A stretch of DNA of 64,000 nucleotides from Phytopythium helicoides (taxonomy: Eukaryota; Oomycota; Peronosporomycetes; Pythiales; Pythiaceae): contig JANFNE010000082.1 in assembly GCA_024867545.1 (NCBI GenBank), forward strand, positions 1-64,000, in the 5' to 3' direction. The position numbers were made by a program, and so were the translations under genes. Under the pieces are notes generated by a model. The model had not been told where the DNA came from, made no database searches, and was given only the letters and a program-made list of their open reading frames with translations. Below are positions 9,604 to 21,125 of this stretch, one piece after another. The first letter of the stretch is position 1; each line of letters begins with the position of its first letter.

Positions 9604-11883
9604 ATGGACACCCCGCTGCTGCAGTATGAGGCCGCGATGAGAGATGCCGGTGAGTATCTACGACGGCGTGACTTAAACTCCTACGAGGAAGCACCTCTCT
9701 ACTTTGCATGGGAAAGGCTGTATACTTCGCGCAACAAGAGTTTGAGCGTCGATCTCATGCACGAGACGACAGCAGAGCGTCAAAATCGAGAGCAGGCACG
9801 GCTTCCTCCGCGAATGGGTCTGCTACCGCAGCGCTTGCGGTCTGGTTGGACAACGTTTGACGGCGAGCTGCGCAAATCAATGCAAGAGTCTCGATTTTTG
9901 CGTCCTTCGGAAGTCGTGACCCCAGCGGAGGTTGAAGCCATTGCTCGTAAATACCGCCGTAAAGCCGCAAAGCATCGTGCCACTCGAGCCTCGGCTTACA
10001 TTGGAGCAGTGATTGGGGATGAGGATGACAGCGAAAGTGAAGATGAAAGTAAATACGGTCACCCGCAAAACTCCTCTCGTACCCAGCGTGCTGCTCATGT
10101 AGCCACATTTGAAATCAGTGAAGACCTACCAAGTCAATTGGATAGCAAAGTCGGAAAGCGTTTCAGCGCCGATAGCTTCGATTCTAGCGCCACAAATACC
10201 AGAGGCGTATCGAAAGGCGATGACAACACAGTCAAAGTTGTTCCAGTCAACGGAGTCCTTCATGCCACGACTCAAAATCGAGCAAGCAACACCAAATTCG
10301 AGAAACTGGATATGGATGTTTTTCAAGTTCAGCCAGATATTGGAGTGCATTTTGCACAGACTCAAGGTTCAACCGTCTTGGACACTACAATCGAGAAGAC
10401 TGTCAAGAGTGATTTAAATGCGAAAAACGTCGGGGTATTCAGTGATCAGCACGTATTGCTAACAAAGCTCTTTCACGCTGTGGATGTGACAGAGCAGTCT
10501 GAAGTTCGAAGTGGTGAGCGAGTAGACGCAGGCAGTACAAATGGTATCGATACGACCCAGCATGGAAATGTCAGCTCACACTCCAATACTGAGGCATCCT
10601 TGCCCGATATGATTCCAAGTGTGCAAACAAATATGACTACCATAATCGAAGACGAAGAAAGTGATGGGGTAGTTTCATATTCGGAAGCTACGCGTTACTT
10701 AGTTGAGCAGTCTACTCGAACTCAGCACAATGGCAAAGATTCTAATCGCCGACCTTTCAGACAAAAGACTGGTAGCCATGATAGCGAAGAGTGGGATCGA
10801 GCCATAGCAAACGAGTTCCAAGCTAACATTGACTCCAACCGCGGCTCCACAGGTAATGGAGTATTAGGTAGACAAAATCGGTCAACCAATCGTTTCTATC
10901 AAGATACCAGTATCCACTCAGCTCCCCAAGCATGTAATGAGATGGAACGCCAGGAAACTAGAGCACCTGCACTTATTGTCCAAGCTAATGTGATAACAGG
11001 TAAATCCAAACGTGGCAAGGATACAGAAGAAGACGAAGATTCTTCTAGTGGAGATGAGCGGGTTGTTTTATCCGAAGCATCTGACCTCAGCCGCCGACAA
11101 TCCATTCGTCTATCGAAATCGTCGCGGCCAAAATTGATACACAAAGCCAAGTCTAATCGAGTTAAATACTCGTCAAAGTCGGGTGCAGATACAGTACACA
11201 AATCACGTCGCGAGTCAAACACTGAAGGAAATAAATCTCCTCGCGACCTTCAAAGCTATCATGAAGACCAGAGCGAAGATGAATGGGATGATGACATCTT
11301 GGACAAGGAAGATTTGAGTAGCTCTTCTCGATTGCATCAGCAGAACAACACCAGACCGTTGAGGTCACGCCCTTCCTGTATTTCATCACATAGCAATGCT
11401 CGTTCATCAGATATCGAGGTGGATAGAAAACGAATTTATCGAGATCCAGCCAATGGAAGAAAGAGCAAGGATTGGTCAGACAATACATCTCGATCACATG
11501 CACATCGCCGATCGCATTCAATGCACATGAGCAAAACTCAGACAGAAGAGAAGTATCGACGTCGGGCTGAGCGAGCCAGTTCTAGCAGCAGCGAATCGGA
11601 TAGATCCGAAGAAGTGCGTCCGCCCCGAGCAAAGTTTAGCTCCAAGGGCGATATTGTTTGGCCACCAGGAATGAAGAACCCCAAAAGGAAGCTCCATGTT
11701 CCTCGATTTGAAGTCGTTCCTGTCGGTCTTGAGGGGATCAAGACCGAGAAAGAGTGGCGTGACTACTGGGTCTGGCTTCATTGGTACTCTTCCTGGCAAG
11801 TATGGTATCTGGACAATGACAAGAAGACTACAAAAAAGGCGAACCGAACTCGGCAAACTAAATCACGACGTAGTAGTCAATAG
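9604..11883 (+). CDS. long, mostly disordered Ser/Arg-rich protein, unknown function
   Basis: One long open exon of 759 aa from ATG 9604. The first 100 residues (LLQYEAAMRDAGEYLRRRD, PLYFAWERLY) and the end (EKEWRDYWVWLHWYSSWQVW) look ordered. The middle 600 residues are rich in Ser, Asp, Glu, Arg and Asn with SR/RS clusters and acidic patches, suggesting an intrinsically disordered, phosphorylated protein. No known domain was recognised. The C-terminus may differ: GTATGG at about 11799 could be a donor, and the next 250 bp are open in several frames. The gene is head-to-tail with the potassium channel. Confidence 0.6.
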   Translation: MDTPLLQYEAAMRDAGEYLRRRDLNSYEEAPLYFAWERLYTSRNKSLSVDLMHETTAERQNREQARLPPRMGLLPQRLRSGWTTFDGELRKSMQESRFLRPSEVVTPAEVEAIARKYRRKAAKHRATRASAYIGAVIGDEDDSESEDESKYGHPQNSSRTQRAAHVATFEISEDLPSQLDSKVGKRFSADSFDSSATNTRGVSKGDDNTVKVVPVNGVLHATTQNRASNTKFEKLDMDVFQVQPDIGVHFAQTQGSTVLDTTIEKTVKSDLNAKNVGVFSDQHVLLTKLFHAVDVTEQSEVRSGERVDAGSTNGIDTTQHGNVSSHSNTEASLPDMIPSVQTNMTTIIEDEESDGVVSYSEATRYLVEQSTRTQHNGKDSNRRPFRQKTGSHDSEEWDRAIANEFQANIDSNRGSTGNGVLGRQNRSTNRFYQDTSIHSAPQACNEMERQETRAPALIVQANVITGKSKRGKDTEEDEDSSSGDERVVLSEASDLSRRQSIRLSKSSRPKLIHKAKSNRVKYSSKSGADTVHKSRRESNTEGNKSPRDLQSYHEDQSEDEWDDDILDKEDLSSSSRLHQQNNTRPLRSRPSCISSHSNARSSDIEVDRKRIYRDPANGRKSKDWSDNTSRSHAHRRSHSMHMSKTQTEEKYRRRAERASSSSSESDRSEEVRPPRAKFSSKGDIVWPPGMKNPKRKLHVPRFEVVPVGLEGIKTEKEWRDYWVWLHWYSSWQVWYLDNDKKTTKKANRTRQTKSRRSSQ

Positions 11884-12144
11884 AATTCAATACACCAAAA
11901 ACTGTTGTTGACTCGAAGCAGTTCGATCTTCCTCAGGAAGCAGCTTTGTTCTTGTCGCCAGTGTATTTTCAGGTCGAACTTCAGCCGAAACCTCCGCCTC
12001 CAATGCAAGTGCTCGTGTTTCCAATTTTGGCAACCTCATCAGCGATCAGGCACCCAAGGTTGTTCAGTCACGCCAGACCACGATTCTCCCCAAGAAACCT
12101 CCAGAGAGTCACTTCGAGTTGGTCTTGTAGCGCGAGGCACGCTG
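11884..12144 (+). other. gap open in more than one frame; possible extra exon
   Basis: Between the stop at 11883 and the channel ATG at 12145 more than one frame stays open, and two read like protein (one with VELQPKPPPPMQ, one with KVVQSRQTTILPKKPPES). This could be a spliced 3' exon of the upstream gene or a 5' exon of the channel. RNA data are needed to place it. Confidence 0.3.
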
Positions 12145-15100
12145 ATGACCCCTATCACCGAGGAGAGGAAGACTGCGTACTTCGAACGAGCGGTCCACCA
12201 ACAACAGCATGAGACAGGGGATGGCGTAAGTGATTCAGCGCAGTTGACTCCGATTTCGGAAGAAGGGGTAGAAGATGAGGATCAAATACCTGCGACTGAA
12301 TGTCGACCCGGAGCCCACACAGACTCGGAAAAATGCGACGCCCGCCGTAGCTCTATGCATCAGATGATGTTCGCGGGAGTACGTCGTCTGTCCAAGGCTG
12401 CACCCAGTGCATCATGGAACTTACTCCGACTATCCACTATGTCTGCCATCGGATACTTGACACCTAAATTGTCTACATTGTCACCTGAGGCACTACACGC
12501 AATGTCATGGCGACAGCGCGCAGACTTTTACTTGTCGCAGCCTGAAGACTCCTCTCTCGGGCGAACGATCCAGATTGCCGTCATGGTAATCATTGTCTTG
12601 AATATGACTATTATGGCTGGCGAGACGCTTGACGGACCGCGCTATGGCAGTACGGATCCAGGATATGTCTACTTGCCTGGTGACAAAGCATTTTGGTGCG
12701 CAGAGGCTGGCTTTACTGCCATCTACGTGGTGGAATTTGTCACTCGGTCCATCGTGACCAAAAGCAAAACTCAATACTGGAAGTCGTGGATAACTTGGAT
12801 TGACGTGATCGCGTTAGTACCTTTCCTCATTCATGTGGGAATGGATACTGTGTATAAGAATGACTCGAGCTACGACCCCACCAGCGTCGAAGACAAAACA
12901 ACCATTCTTAGACTTGTGCGACTAGTACGGCTTGTTCTGCTCTCGCGGATCTTCCTGGGCACCAAGATCCTGATTCGGGTTAGCAAGCATGTCTTGGCGC
13001 CACTTAAAATCACGGTACGCTAAATTGTTTCCCTGTATTTTGTTTATTGCAATACCACTGTCAATCTAATGTGCTCGAGTTGCTCCAGCTCTTTTTCCTC
13101 ATCACAGTTGTTATGGTGTTTGCTACTGCCATTTTTTACGCTGAACCCTGCTACGATCTATCGACGTGCACCTTCACGGATATTTTCAATGCCGGATATT
13201 TTGTCATGCTCACGTATGTGTCATATAAATGACTACCTGTGGCTGTTTGATCGTTGTTCGTATACTAATGATGCTGATTGGAACACAGAGTTGCAACTGT
13301 TGGATATGGCAGTCAGGTTCCATCGTTCAGCTACCCCGGATCGATCTTCGTTGCCTGTGTCGTCATGCTCTTTGGAACACTGTACTTGTCAATGCCTTTG
13401 GCGATCGTGGGAATCAAATACGACTTGGCATGGCGCGAGTACGATGAGCACCAAAAGCAAAAGCCGAAGGCCCCAGCCGAACTCCCCCCAAATGCGCTAG
13501 TATCCGAAGATACACTGGCTTCTGGTGGAGACTCTCGTGCCCGTGCAGATGATACCTTGAAAGCTATTGACACAACCCGAGTCTCCGGCTTGGCCTTGCA
13601 GATTAGCGAACACTACTTTGACATTGGTAACAAACTCATCGAAGTTGGCACAGTATTTCGAAACCTCGTAGGAGAGCCACTGCTTACTACCACCGAAGGG
13701 GCGTCTCAGCGATCTCGTCAGCGAAGCGAGCACACGAACCAAGCTTTGGACGCAATCACTACCATCATGAAGCTGCACAAAAAAGTCTGCACGGAAATTC
13801 GCGAGTCACTACTTGGTGGAGAAGCGACGAAGACCCGAGTATCTTCAAAAAAGCTATCAGAACGACTGATGTCGCTAACCAAGAGAGGTGGAAGTGACAG
13901 CAACCGCTTGAGCACTAGATCAGGAATGAGCAAGGCCAAGAGTGCCATATCAGCCATCACTGCGCGCGTCACTATCAAGCAGCGTGTGAGGCATTCCAAG
14001 ACAGAGGGATTTCGGTCGATGGTCTGGGATATCTTCGAGCATAATGACCGATCCTTACGTGCCACCGTTGTCAATCGCTTCCGCCTCATTGTGGTGATCT
14101 TGAGCATCGTCCTCTTTTACTCGCAGACAACTCCGGAACTGCAGCTCACAGGTCTGCGAACGGTTCTCTGTCGGCGAACGATCAAAGATTATTGCTCTAG
14201 TTATCACGCCTCTGGATGCTATGTGTACGATTCCAACGGAACAGTCACATCGACTCCAGTTGATTTTACATGCTCGATCGATTCGGATGATTCACAATGC
14301 TATGGTGGTGGGTACAATTACGGTTCTGACAACTTCTCATCAACCTGTATGGACGCATTTGGGTTCCGTGGTGCCAAACGTGTGTGCAACAACCGCTTGT
14401 GCAAGACATCCGAGAGCTTCATGTTTGACATGGAGCCGTATTGGGTCTACTTCGAGTTTGTATTTGGTATCCTATTTACTATCGAGATGTTGCTACGGTC
14501 TGCCTCGCATCCGATGCCGTCTATGCTGTTGAGCGATCTCACTTTCTTTACGGATCTGGCTGTATTGTTTCCATTCTTCGTCGAAACATCTTCGATCATC
14601 TCAGGGGTGATGCCCATATATTCGGTTGTTCCTACTGCACCATCGTTTCTCTCGGGGGTTCGCGTGCTCAAAACACTGCGAATTTTGAAAGTGGGTACAC
14701 ATATTCCAGGGGCACGAGTCCTGCTCAAGACAGGAGAGCTTATTTACCGCCGACTAATGATTCCGGTACGACATTTGGGTACAGTAATTATTGCGTCTCA
14801 TAAATCTAACGTCATCGTCTGCACGACCACAGCTCTTCCTTCTGTTCGTGGGCTGTGTCGTGTCAGCAGCCATTTTCTATGAGCTTGAGCGAGGCACTGA
14901 GTGCTTTGTCGGCAAACGATGTATGTGGTGGGATATAAACGTGCTGACTCCCAGTATCTCAGCTGGGCTGCCAACTGGTAAGCGCATCCTCGTCCAGAAT
15001 ACGGATCCGACTTTGTTTGTCGATATGCTGCGCTCGACTTGGTTCTCGCTTGTCACATACACGACTGTCGGTTATGGCGATCTCTATCCTCGAACAGCTT

Positions 15101-16251
15101 TGGGCAAACTCTTCGACGTTGTGTGCATGATTGGCAGCGCGTGTTACACGGCAATGCCGTTAACGCTTGTGGGTGGGCAATTCTATGTCTGCTACGAAGT
15201 GTTTGTTCAAGAAGAAAAGCGTCGTCGGGTGAGTTATGGGGTGTAGTGGCAAGCGTGATAAACATTATTCACTAACTGTAATGTTGGTGTGCCTTGCAGC
15301 ATGGCGCAGATCACCAAATTGCGCCAAAGAATGCTAGCCTCCAAAAGCAAATCATTATTGCAGACACAAGCAACAGGGCAGTATCGTTTACCTCTAACGC
15401 TCAAAGACTTGCTCAGGCTTCTGCTTTTCCCCAAACTGCCGAACCCGCGCAACTCCCCGATCTCTCAATTTCCAGCTCAAGCGTGGTTTTAAATCCACTA
15501 ATATCGACCGCAAGCGATAACAGAGCCGGAAAACGATCCCAAAAGTGGCTCTACTTCAATGGCTGAAACTGCTGACATTCCGGGGGTCTCTGTCTTTGAG
15601 CTACAAATACTCAACCAATTCTTCCTGGTTCACAAAGTTCTCAATGAGATCATCGAAGATATGAGCTCACTAAATCGCCTAGGCTCTGAACGTGTGGGGC
15701 TGCTCAAGAAGAGTGCTGCAGCGATGGTGGGAGCAGACTCTGTTGTATCGTCTTTAGAATCAATTTTGCTCAAAGAGCGCGCAATCGAGACGAAGATCAG
15801 CGAAAACATGGTTTTCTGCGAGGTTAGAATTAGCTTCCGTTGCTTCTACCTATATTGTAGCTAACTGGTTGTGATTGCTCAGACGGTATATCTCGCCTTT
15901 GCTCCACTCATCGAGCGCAATCAGGGTTTTCAGGTTGCGCGAACATCACGCGATTCAATTTCACTAGTATTGCCGAGGGAAAGCGCGCAATCACTGGAAC
16001 GTGAGGCTTTGTCTTCTGCGTCTGATATGACTTCGGCATCACCGTTGGATGTCCAGCTTCATGCGAATCCCTCCATGATCAGTACTGAGCATCATATTTT
16101 GACCGATCGAACTGGTCGAGTGTCTGCTGTGATTCTAAGTAATACCCCATTGGCCGCGGAGTCAGTCAAGATTGATACAACGACAACCACCAGCAATCCT
16201 TCAGCGCAATCGACAGATACTTCACCCACTGGAGAATCATGGGAGATGTAG
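12145..16251 (+). CDS. two-domain voltage-gated potassium channel
   Basis: Seven exons inferred: 12145-13014, about 13080-13213, 13289-14765, 14833-15228, 15300-15482, 15526-15822, 15883-16251; about 1,241 aa. Two six-TM K+ channel units lie in one chain. Unit I has S1 (IQIAVMVIIVLNMTIMAG), an S4 with regular arginines (ILRLVRLVRLVLLSR) and the filter TVGYG joined across a splice. Unit II has an S4-like segment with fewer charges (GVRVLKTLRILKVG), a long Cys-rich extracellular loop between S1 and S2 (about 14160-14420) and the filter TTVGYGD. A large cytoplasmic linker and a coiled C-terminus follow. Both filters are potassium-type. A 43-nt intron at 15483-15525 is only one option; a 145-nt intron from GTATCG at 15381 also keeps frame. 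The second-exon start may be 13089. Confidence 0.8.
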
Positions 16252-16381
16252 CAAAAAGAGTGTCATTCCACATATACCGAAAGTTTTCATTCACATCCGA
16301 TCTTGATGCCTTTATTTTACGTCTTCAATGCTGTGCAATTCATGACACGGCCTGGTAAAACAGAGTCCCAAAAGAAATCAC

Positions 16382-17113
16382 CTAACTGCACTCGAAGTCG
16401 ATGCCGGCAGCGAACAGAGAGCCAACGACGGGAATAAACGAGGCAAGATTCGAAGAGATCGTGCCGATGATCCCGCAGCCATCATCGAAGCCAGCAGTCT
16501 CGGTACTACTGATCGTAAACGTGATGTCATCCGCGAGCAGCTCGTCGTCCAGGTATGCGGTGACGCGGAGTGTCGAGGGAAGATAGGTACCGTAGCTGTG
16601 GTTCATGCATTGCGCAAGTCCACTGTCACAAGCGTCCGGACAGGTGACAGCACTCCAGTGGCCGCAAACTGCATCCGGCGAAAACGAAACGAATTCAAAC
16701 GATGTGAGGCCGGAGCAATTTGTGTACACGTCGTATTGCTCCTGGGGTACGAGCTCTTGGTACGCAGCCCACGCTGTCTGCACGATGGCGTCCCGCATTT
16801 GCTCCGAGGTGATGCCGGCTTCTTCGTTGGCACCCCATGCGCCATTCATCTCGACGCGTACAGACAAGTCAGTGCCTGGTTCCACGGCAGGCTTGCAAGG
16901 GTCTGAGTAAGTCGAGTAGGTGTCATCGTTGATGGCGCCTTTGTCATTGCCATCAGTCGCATAGATCTTCTGCCACGTCGCAGCGAAGACGTCGAGATCA
17001 CCGACATTGACGAATGCCTCGGAATACTGAACGTGCATCTGGACCAAGCTAGCGGAGGAAGCGTAGCCGAAGAGCGCGGTCGCAGAGAGAAGAATGGAGG
17101 CGCTGGTCTTCAT
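16382..17113 (-). CDS. secreted eight-cysteine family protein, member 1
   Basis: Intact 243-aa ORF. A cleavable signal peptide is evident (MKTSASILLSATALFGYASS, cleavage near Ala-Ser). The mature part carries the family blocks: LVQMHVQYSEAFVNVGDLDV, ATWQKIYATDGN, VRVEMNGAWGAN, EQMRDAIVQTAWAAYQEL, a CP-DxC cluster, STLRVTAYLDDELL, and a C-terminal hydrophobic segment ending in PVVGSLFAAGIDFEC. Eight cysteines suggest four disulfides, and N-glycosylation sites (NCS, NHS) fit secretion. I do not recognise the family; no RXLR, LFLAK or NLP motif is present. This member is the most diverged in the central region. The family element lies upstream at 17270-17400. Confidence 0.82.
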   Translation of the reverse strand: MKTSASILLSATALFGYASSASLVQMHVQYSEAFVNVGDLDVFAATWQKIYATDGNDKGAINDDTYSTYSDPCKPAVEPGTDLSVRVEMNGAWGANEEAGITSEQMRDAIVQTAWAAYQELVPQEQYDVYTNCSGLTSFEFVSFSPDAVCGHWSAVTCPDACDSGLAQCMNHSYGTYLPSTLRVTAYLDDELLADDITFTISSTETAGFDDGCGIIGTISSNLASFIPVVGSLFAAGIDFECS

Positions 17114-17770
17114 GGAGGTTGGTTGTCGGCGGGGACTTGTTGGGGATGAGGAATAATGAGAAGTGAGTGAGTCGCCGATGTGCGTATTGTGCGCGCAGGG
17201 TCGTTGGAACGTGTTTGTTTCTTCAGACAAGTGGCGAAAAGTAGTCGTGTACGCTTAATCGTGGTTGTCCGCACCAATATCGTCTGGTCCTGCGAGATCA
17301 CGGGATTTGCAACCCGCGCGCCTGTATCACGTTGGAGTAAGTTCAGCCACGCTATCATGCTTGTATGTTTTGGGGAGATCACACGATTTGCCAGTGTGAT
17401 GTGGATTGTACGATGCTTGAAACGATATGTCACGGTGCTTAGCACTTTTAGATGCTTAAGGATATAGCGTAATCAGTTCCCCATGCTCTGTTTTGCACCA
17501 TGGTCAGATTGCACATTGAACCCGGCGTTACTGTGCATGCGCGTCGGTGTTGGGTGGCAAGTAGGGACTGCCAACCAGTAGACAAGGGTGATTAGCGTGT
17601 CAGAGCCTCAATAATTTCTGGTGCATGGCGCAGTGCGAGTCTGGTCTGCGAGCTGCAGGTTTGCTGTGCCGTAGCTTTAGACTAAGATAATCCGTTACGG
17701 ATGCTTTGGCTTCCATATTATCTTGGAGTGTCCAAGCTTCCTGCTATTAATTCATACATGTAGCTTGACT
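17114..17770. other. intergenic region upstream of family member 1
   Basis: Contains the promoter of member 1 and a copy of the family-associated element (annotated separately). The remainder, 17400-17770, is AT-rich and without recognised features up to the kinase duplicate. Confidence 0.45.
17270..17400 (-). repeat. family-associated upstream element, copy 1
   Basis: Contains GAGATCACGGGATTTGC, CAGCCACGCTATCATGCTTG and a second ATCACACGATTTGCCA. It lies 160-290 bp upstream of the minus-strand ATG at 17113. Related blocks are found upstream of the other family genes. Confidence 0.6.
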
Positions 17771-19149
17771 AGAAGCAAATCGCACACGGCTCTTTTGGCA
17801 CGCTACACAGTGGAGTGTGGAGATCTGGCACAAAAGTGGTTCTTAAGTGTCTGGCGATCCGAGAGGGGAAGGAAAAAGCTTCGCTCAAGTCGCAGCAAAA
17901 GTTTGTGGAGGAGATTGAGGTCTGGCACAAGCTCAACCATCCGAACGTGCTCAAAACGTTTGGAGCTTCCCATGTTTTCGAGGACCCCTTTATCGTTTGT
18001 GAAGACGCTACTATGCACGGCAACCTTGGCGACTATTTGAAACGCAATGGCAAAAAAGGAATGTGGCAACTGATTCTGCAAGCTGCGTTTGGACTTGAGT
18101 ACATTCACAGTAAAGGGATTGTTCATGGAGACCTCAAACTCAACAATATTCTTGTAGGAAACGATGGTATGTCGAAAGTTGCTGACTTTGGACTGAGTAG
18201 TGTTTGTACCCCAACTACGAAATTCATGGGCAAGGACAAGGACACGGAGATGAAAAAGAAAACGAAGCCGAAAGATTCCCAAGCAAACACGCTACAATCC
18301 CTTCGTACAAACCCTCGATGGAGTGCACCCGAATGTCTGGTGGAAAAGCCTACACCTCTGTCGGACGTGTATTCACTGGCGATGTGTATTATTGAAGCGG
18401 TGCTGGGAGAGCCGCCATGGGCAACCCTCGATGACGATGCAATTATCCGACTGCTGAAAGATGGCAAGATGCCTGATCGTCCTGCTGGTATGAGTAATCG
18501 CGTGTGGAACCTTGTCAAAGGGATGGCTCACTCGACTCCGGCTAAGCGGCAATCACTGAGCAAGGTCATAGGACGGCTAAAGGAGTTAGTAGCGTTAGAT
18601 AGTCAACTGGGTGCAAGTTCTGAGATACAACTTGAGCTCGACGAAATCGAGGTGCGACCTCCAGAATCTTTAGATGACGGGAACGAATTCGATCAAAATG
18701 AGGAGTTTGACCTCACCGACGAAGGTGTTTTTGATGTGAGAGAAGTTGAGATTCAAGAAAATAGCAGAAAGGGTTCTTCGCAAGATACAATTGGTCCATT
18801 GATTCAAACCATTCGTGACTCATCCGAGAAGAATAGTGTTGGAGCGCTTTATCAACTGTATCAAATGTTGAAGTTGGATCCTATCAGCTACACAACACTC
18901 GATCGTTTTGGAGAAGCAGTTGAGCCACTCTTAGATATCATACGCGAAAACGGCCGTAGTGAACGTCAGAAACAAATAGTCTGCACAATACTGGCGCGAG
19001 CTGCCTACAATGAGCCGTATCGCGTAGAGAGTATTCGGCAGAATGGGATAATTGGATTTTGTGGACTGTTGTGTAGCTTAGTAACATCGTCAAGCAAAAA
19101 TTGGTGTAACGATGGCCACAATCCACCGCCACTTTTGCAAATCTTGTGA
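17771..19149 (+). pseudogene. truncated duplicate of the TKL-kinase/armadillo gene
   Basis: Homology to the gene at 27587-30737 starts abruptly in the ATP-binding loop (HGSFGT, about 17780) and is lost after about 19080, inside the region before the armadillo repeats. The frame is open from 17815 to 19149 (444 codons). The kinase core is present: VVLK lysine, HGDLKLNN catalytic loop, ADFGLSS, and an activation segment running into APE without interruption. The N-terminal helical domain, the start of the P-loop and all armadillo repeats are missing, and the last 20 or so codons are unrelated sequence. It has no obvious promoter, so it is probably a pseudogene, but it preserves the reading frame that the full-length copy has lost at 29530. 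Confidence 0.75.
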
Positions 19150-19245
19150 TCACTGATGATCTGTCAGGAAAATGAAGGTATGATAGCGTGTTCGAATGAA
19201 ACGTGATATAATCAAGCGAATGGCAAATCTTGGGATCGCCCTGAT
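19135..19245 (+). repeat. family-associated upstream element, copy 2
   Basis: Has GCAAATCTTGTGATC, ATCTGTCAGGAAAATGAAGG and ATGATAGCGTG, then a second GCAAATCTTGGGATC. It lies 180-290 bp upstream of the ATG at 19424 and abuts the end of the kinase duplicate. Confidence 0.6.
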
Positions 19246-19423
19246 GGTAGCATTTCGTATCACATCTGTTTTTCAGTCGAGTCGGCAGCTATGGTACTGT
19301 AGTTCTTCAACATAAATGATCGAATAGAAACTCCCTCCTGAGAGCGGACACCTATCGCGAGCTCCAGCAATCCCATTTTGAATTTCTCGTCGTCTTCAAC
19401 ACGTCCCCAGCCACCAAATTACC

Positions 19424-20155
19424 ATGAAGACCAGCTCCTCTATCCTACTCGTCGTGGCCGCGCTCTTCGGCTTTGCTTCCTCCGCCAGCTTGGTCCAGAT
19501 GCACGTCCAGTACTCGGACGCGCTCGTTAACGTTGGCAGTCTCGACATCTTCGCAGCAACATGGCAGAAGATCTACGCGACTGATGGCAATGGTCAAGGC
19601 GCCATCAACGATGACACCTACTCAACTTACACAGACACTTGCAAGGGAGCAGCAGAGCCAGAAACCGACCTGGATGCACGCATCGAGATGAACGGCGCAT
19701 GGGGAGCCAATGACGAGGCTAACATATCCACGTATCAGATGCGAGACGCCATCGTGCAAACAACATGGGCGGCATTCCAAGAACTCGCTGTTGAAAACCA
19801 ATACGACGTGTACACCAACTGCGCTGGTTTTACGTGGCAAGAATCCGTGCTATACACGGCAGATGCAGCTTGTGGCCCCTTGAGTGCTGTTGCGTGTCCG
19901 GACTCCTGTGAAAGTGAAATGCTCCAGTGCATGAACCACAGCTACGGTCTGTATCTTCCCTCCACGGTTCGAGTCAGCGCATACCTCGACGACGAACTGC
20001 TCGCGGATGACATCACGTTCACCATCAGCAGCGCAGCAACGGCAGGTATTGATGATGGATGCGGGATTGTTGGAACCATCACCGAGAAACTCGCCGGATT
20101 TATCCCTGTGGTTGGTTCTCTGTTCGCAGCGGGCATCGAATTCGAGTGCAGCTAA
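19424..20155 (+). CDS. secreted eight-cysteine family protein, member 2
   Basis: Intact 243-aa ORF with the same layout as the other members: signal peptide MKTSSSILLVVAALFGFASS, then the LVQMHVQYSDALVNVG, ATWQKIYATDGN, EMNGAWGAN and YQMRDAIVQTTWAAFQEL blocks, the CP-DSC cluster, AYLDDELLADDITFTISS and PVVGSLFAAGIEFECS. All eight cysteines are present. The conserved length (732 nt, no intron) and intact frame suggest it is maintained by selection. Promoter DNA ahead of it includes the ending TTCTCGTCGTCTTCAACACGTCC, which recurs before other members. Confidence 0.85.
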   Translation: MKTSSSILLVVAALFGFASSASLVQMHVQYSDALVNVGSLDIFAATWQKIYATDGNGQGAINDDTYSTYTDTCKGAAEPETDLDARIEMNGAWGANDEANISTYQMRDAIVQTTWAAFQELAVENQYDVYTNCAGFTWQESVLYTADAACGPLSAVACPDSCESEMLQCMNHSYGLYLPSTVRVSAYLDDELLADDITFTISSAATAGIDDGCGIVGTITEKLAGFIPVVGSLFAAGIEFECS

Positions 20156-20367
20156 ACTTTCGTCCGAGAAGCGTTGCTTATGAATAAACCATGACAAACA
20201 ACGACAACGAGATTGCTAAACAGTTACGATTCCCGTCTCGGACAATATCAAAATCGTTGAAATCCTGCATCTCACGCACACAAAAACTGACGTCGCAATT
20301 TCCAGGCATACCAAGAGGAACTCAAGTCTATACACTAGGCTTTGGACAACACTCAGCATGAGAGAGC

Positions 20368-21125
20368 CTAGTTGCACTCGAACGAGATGCCCGCCGCGAA
20401 CAGAGAACCAACCACAGGGATGAATCCAGCCAAGCTCTCGGCGATCGTGCCGACAATGCCGCAGCCTTCATCGGCACTATCGGTCGAGGTACTGCTGAGG
20501 GTAAAGGTGATGTCGTCCGGGAGCAGTTCGTCGTCGAGGTATGCGCTGACACGAAGAGTTGATGGAAGCCTAAGAACATTGGTGCGGTTCATACACTGCA
20601 CCATTTCGCTGCCGCAGGCATCGGACGGGCAAGGAGTCTGGGCGAAAGCCAACGAGGCACCGCATGCTGCCCATGGCACATACATGACAGAATCAAACCA
20701 CGCGTAGCCGGCGCAGTTATAGTATATGTCGTACTGTTTTGCAGCAGCGAGTTGTTGGTAAGAGGCCCACGCTGTCTGCACGATGGCGTCCCGCATCTGA
20801 TACGTGTTGATACCAGCCTCGTCGTTGGCTCCCCATGCGCCGTTCATCTCCACGCGCACAGACAAGTCAGCGTCTGTATCTGTAACGGACTTGCAGATGT
20901 CCGAGTAGGTCCAGTAGCCTACTGGCAGTAGGTGTCATCGTTGATGGCGCCTCTTTCGTTGCCATCAGTCGCGTAGATCTTTTGCCATGTTGCCGCGAAG
21001 ATGTCGAGGTTGCCAACGGTGACGAGCGCGTCTGAGTACTGAACACGCATTTGGACCAAGCTGGCGGAGGAAGCATAGCCAAGGAGCACCGCTGCGACGA
21101 GTACGACGAAGGGGCTTGTATTCAT
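20368..21125 (-). pseudogene. secreted eight-cysteine family, member 3 (disrupted)
   Basis: Starts with signal peptide MNTSPFVVLVAAVLLGYASS and the usual N-terminal blocks, then runs into a TAG directly after DDTYCQ (near 20919). Relative to intact members, the palindromic run CCAGTAGGCTACTGG is added there, a net gain of 14 nt, which shifts the frame. From DLSVRVEMNG onward the frame is intact to the normal FECN end. The identical lesion is in the other arm. The Cys pattern after the break is normal. It might still encode a 68-aa secreted peptide, but the full protein cannot be made. Confidence 0.8.
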
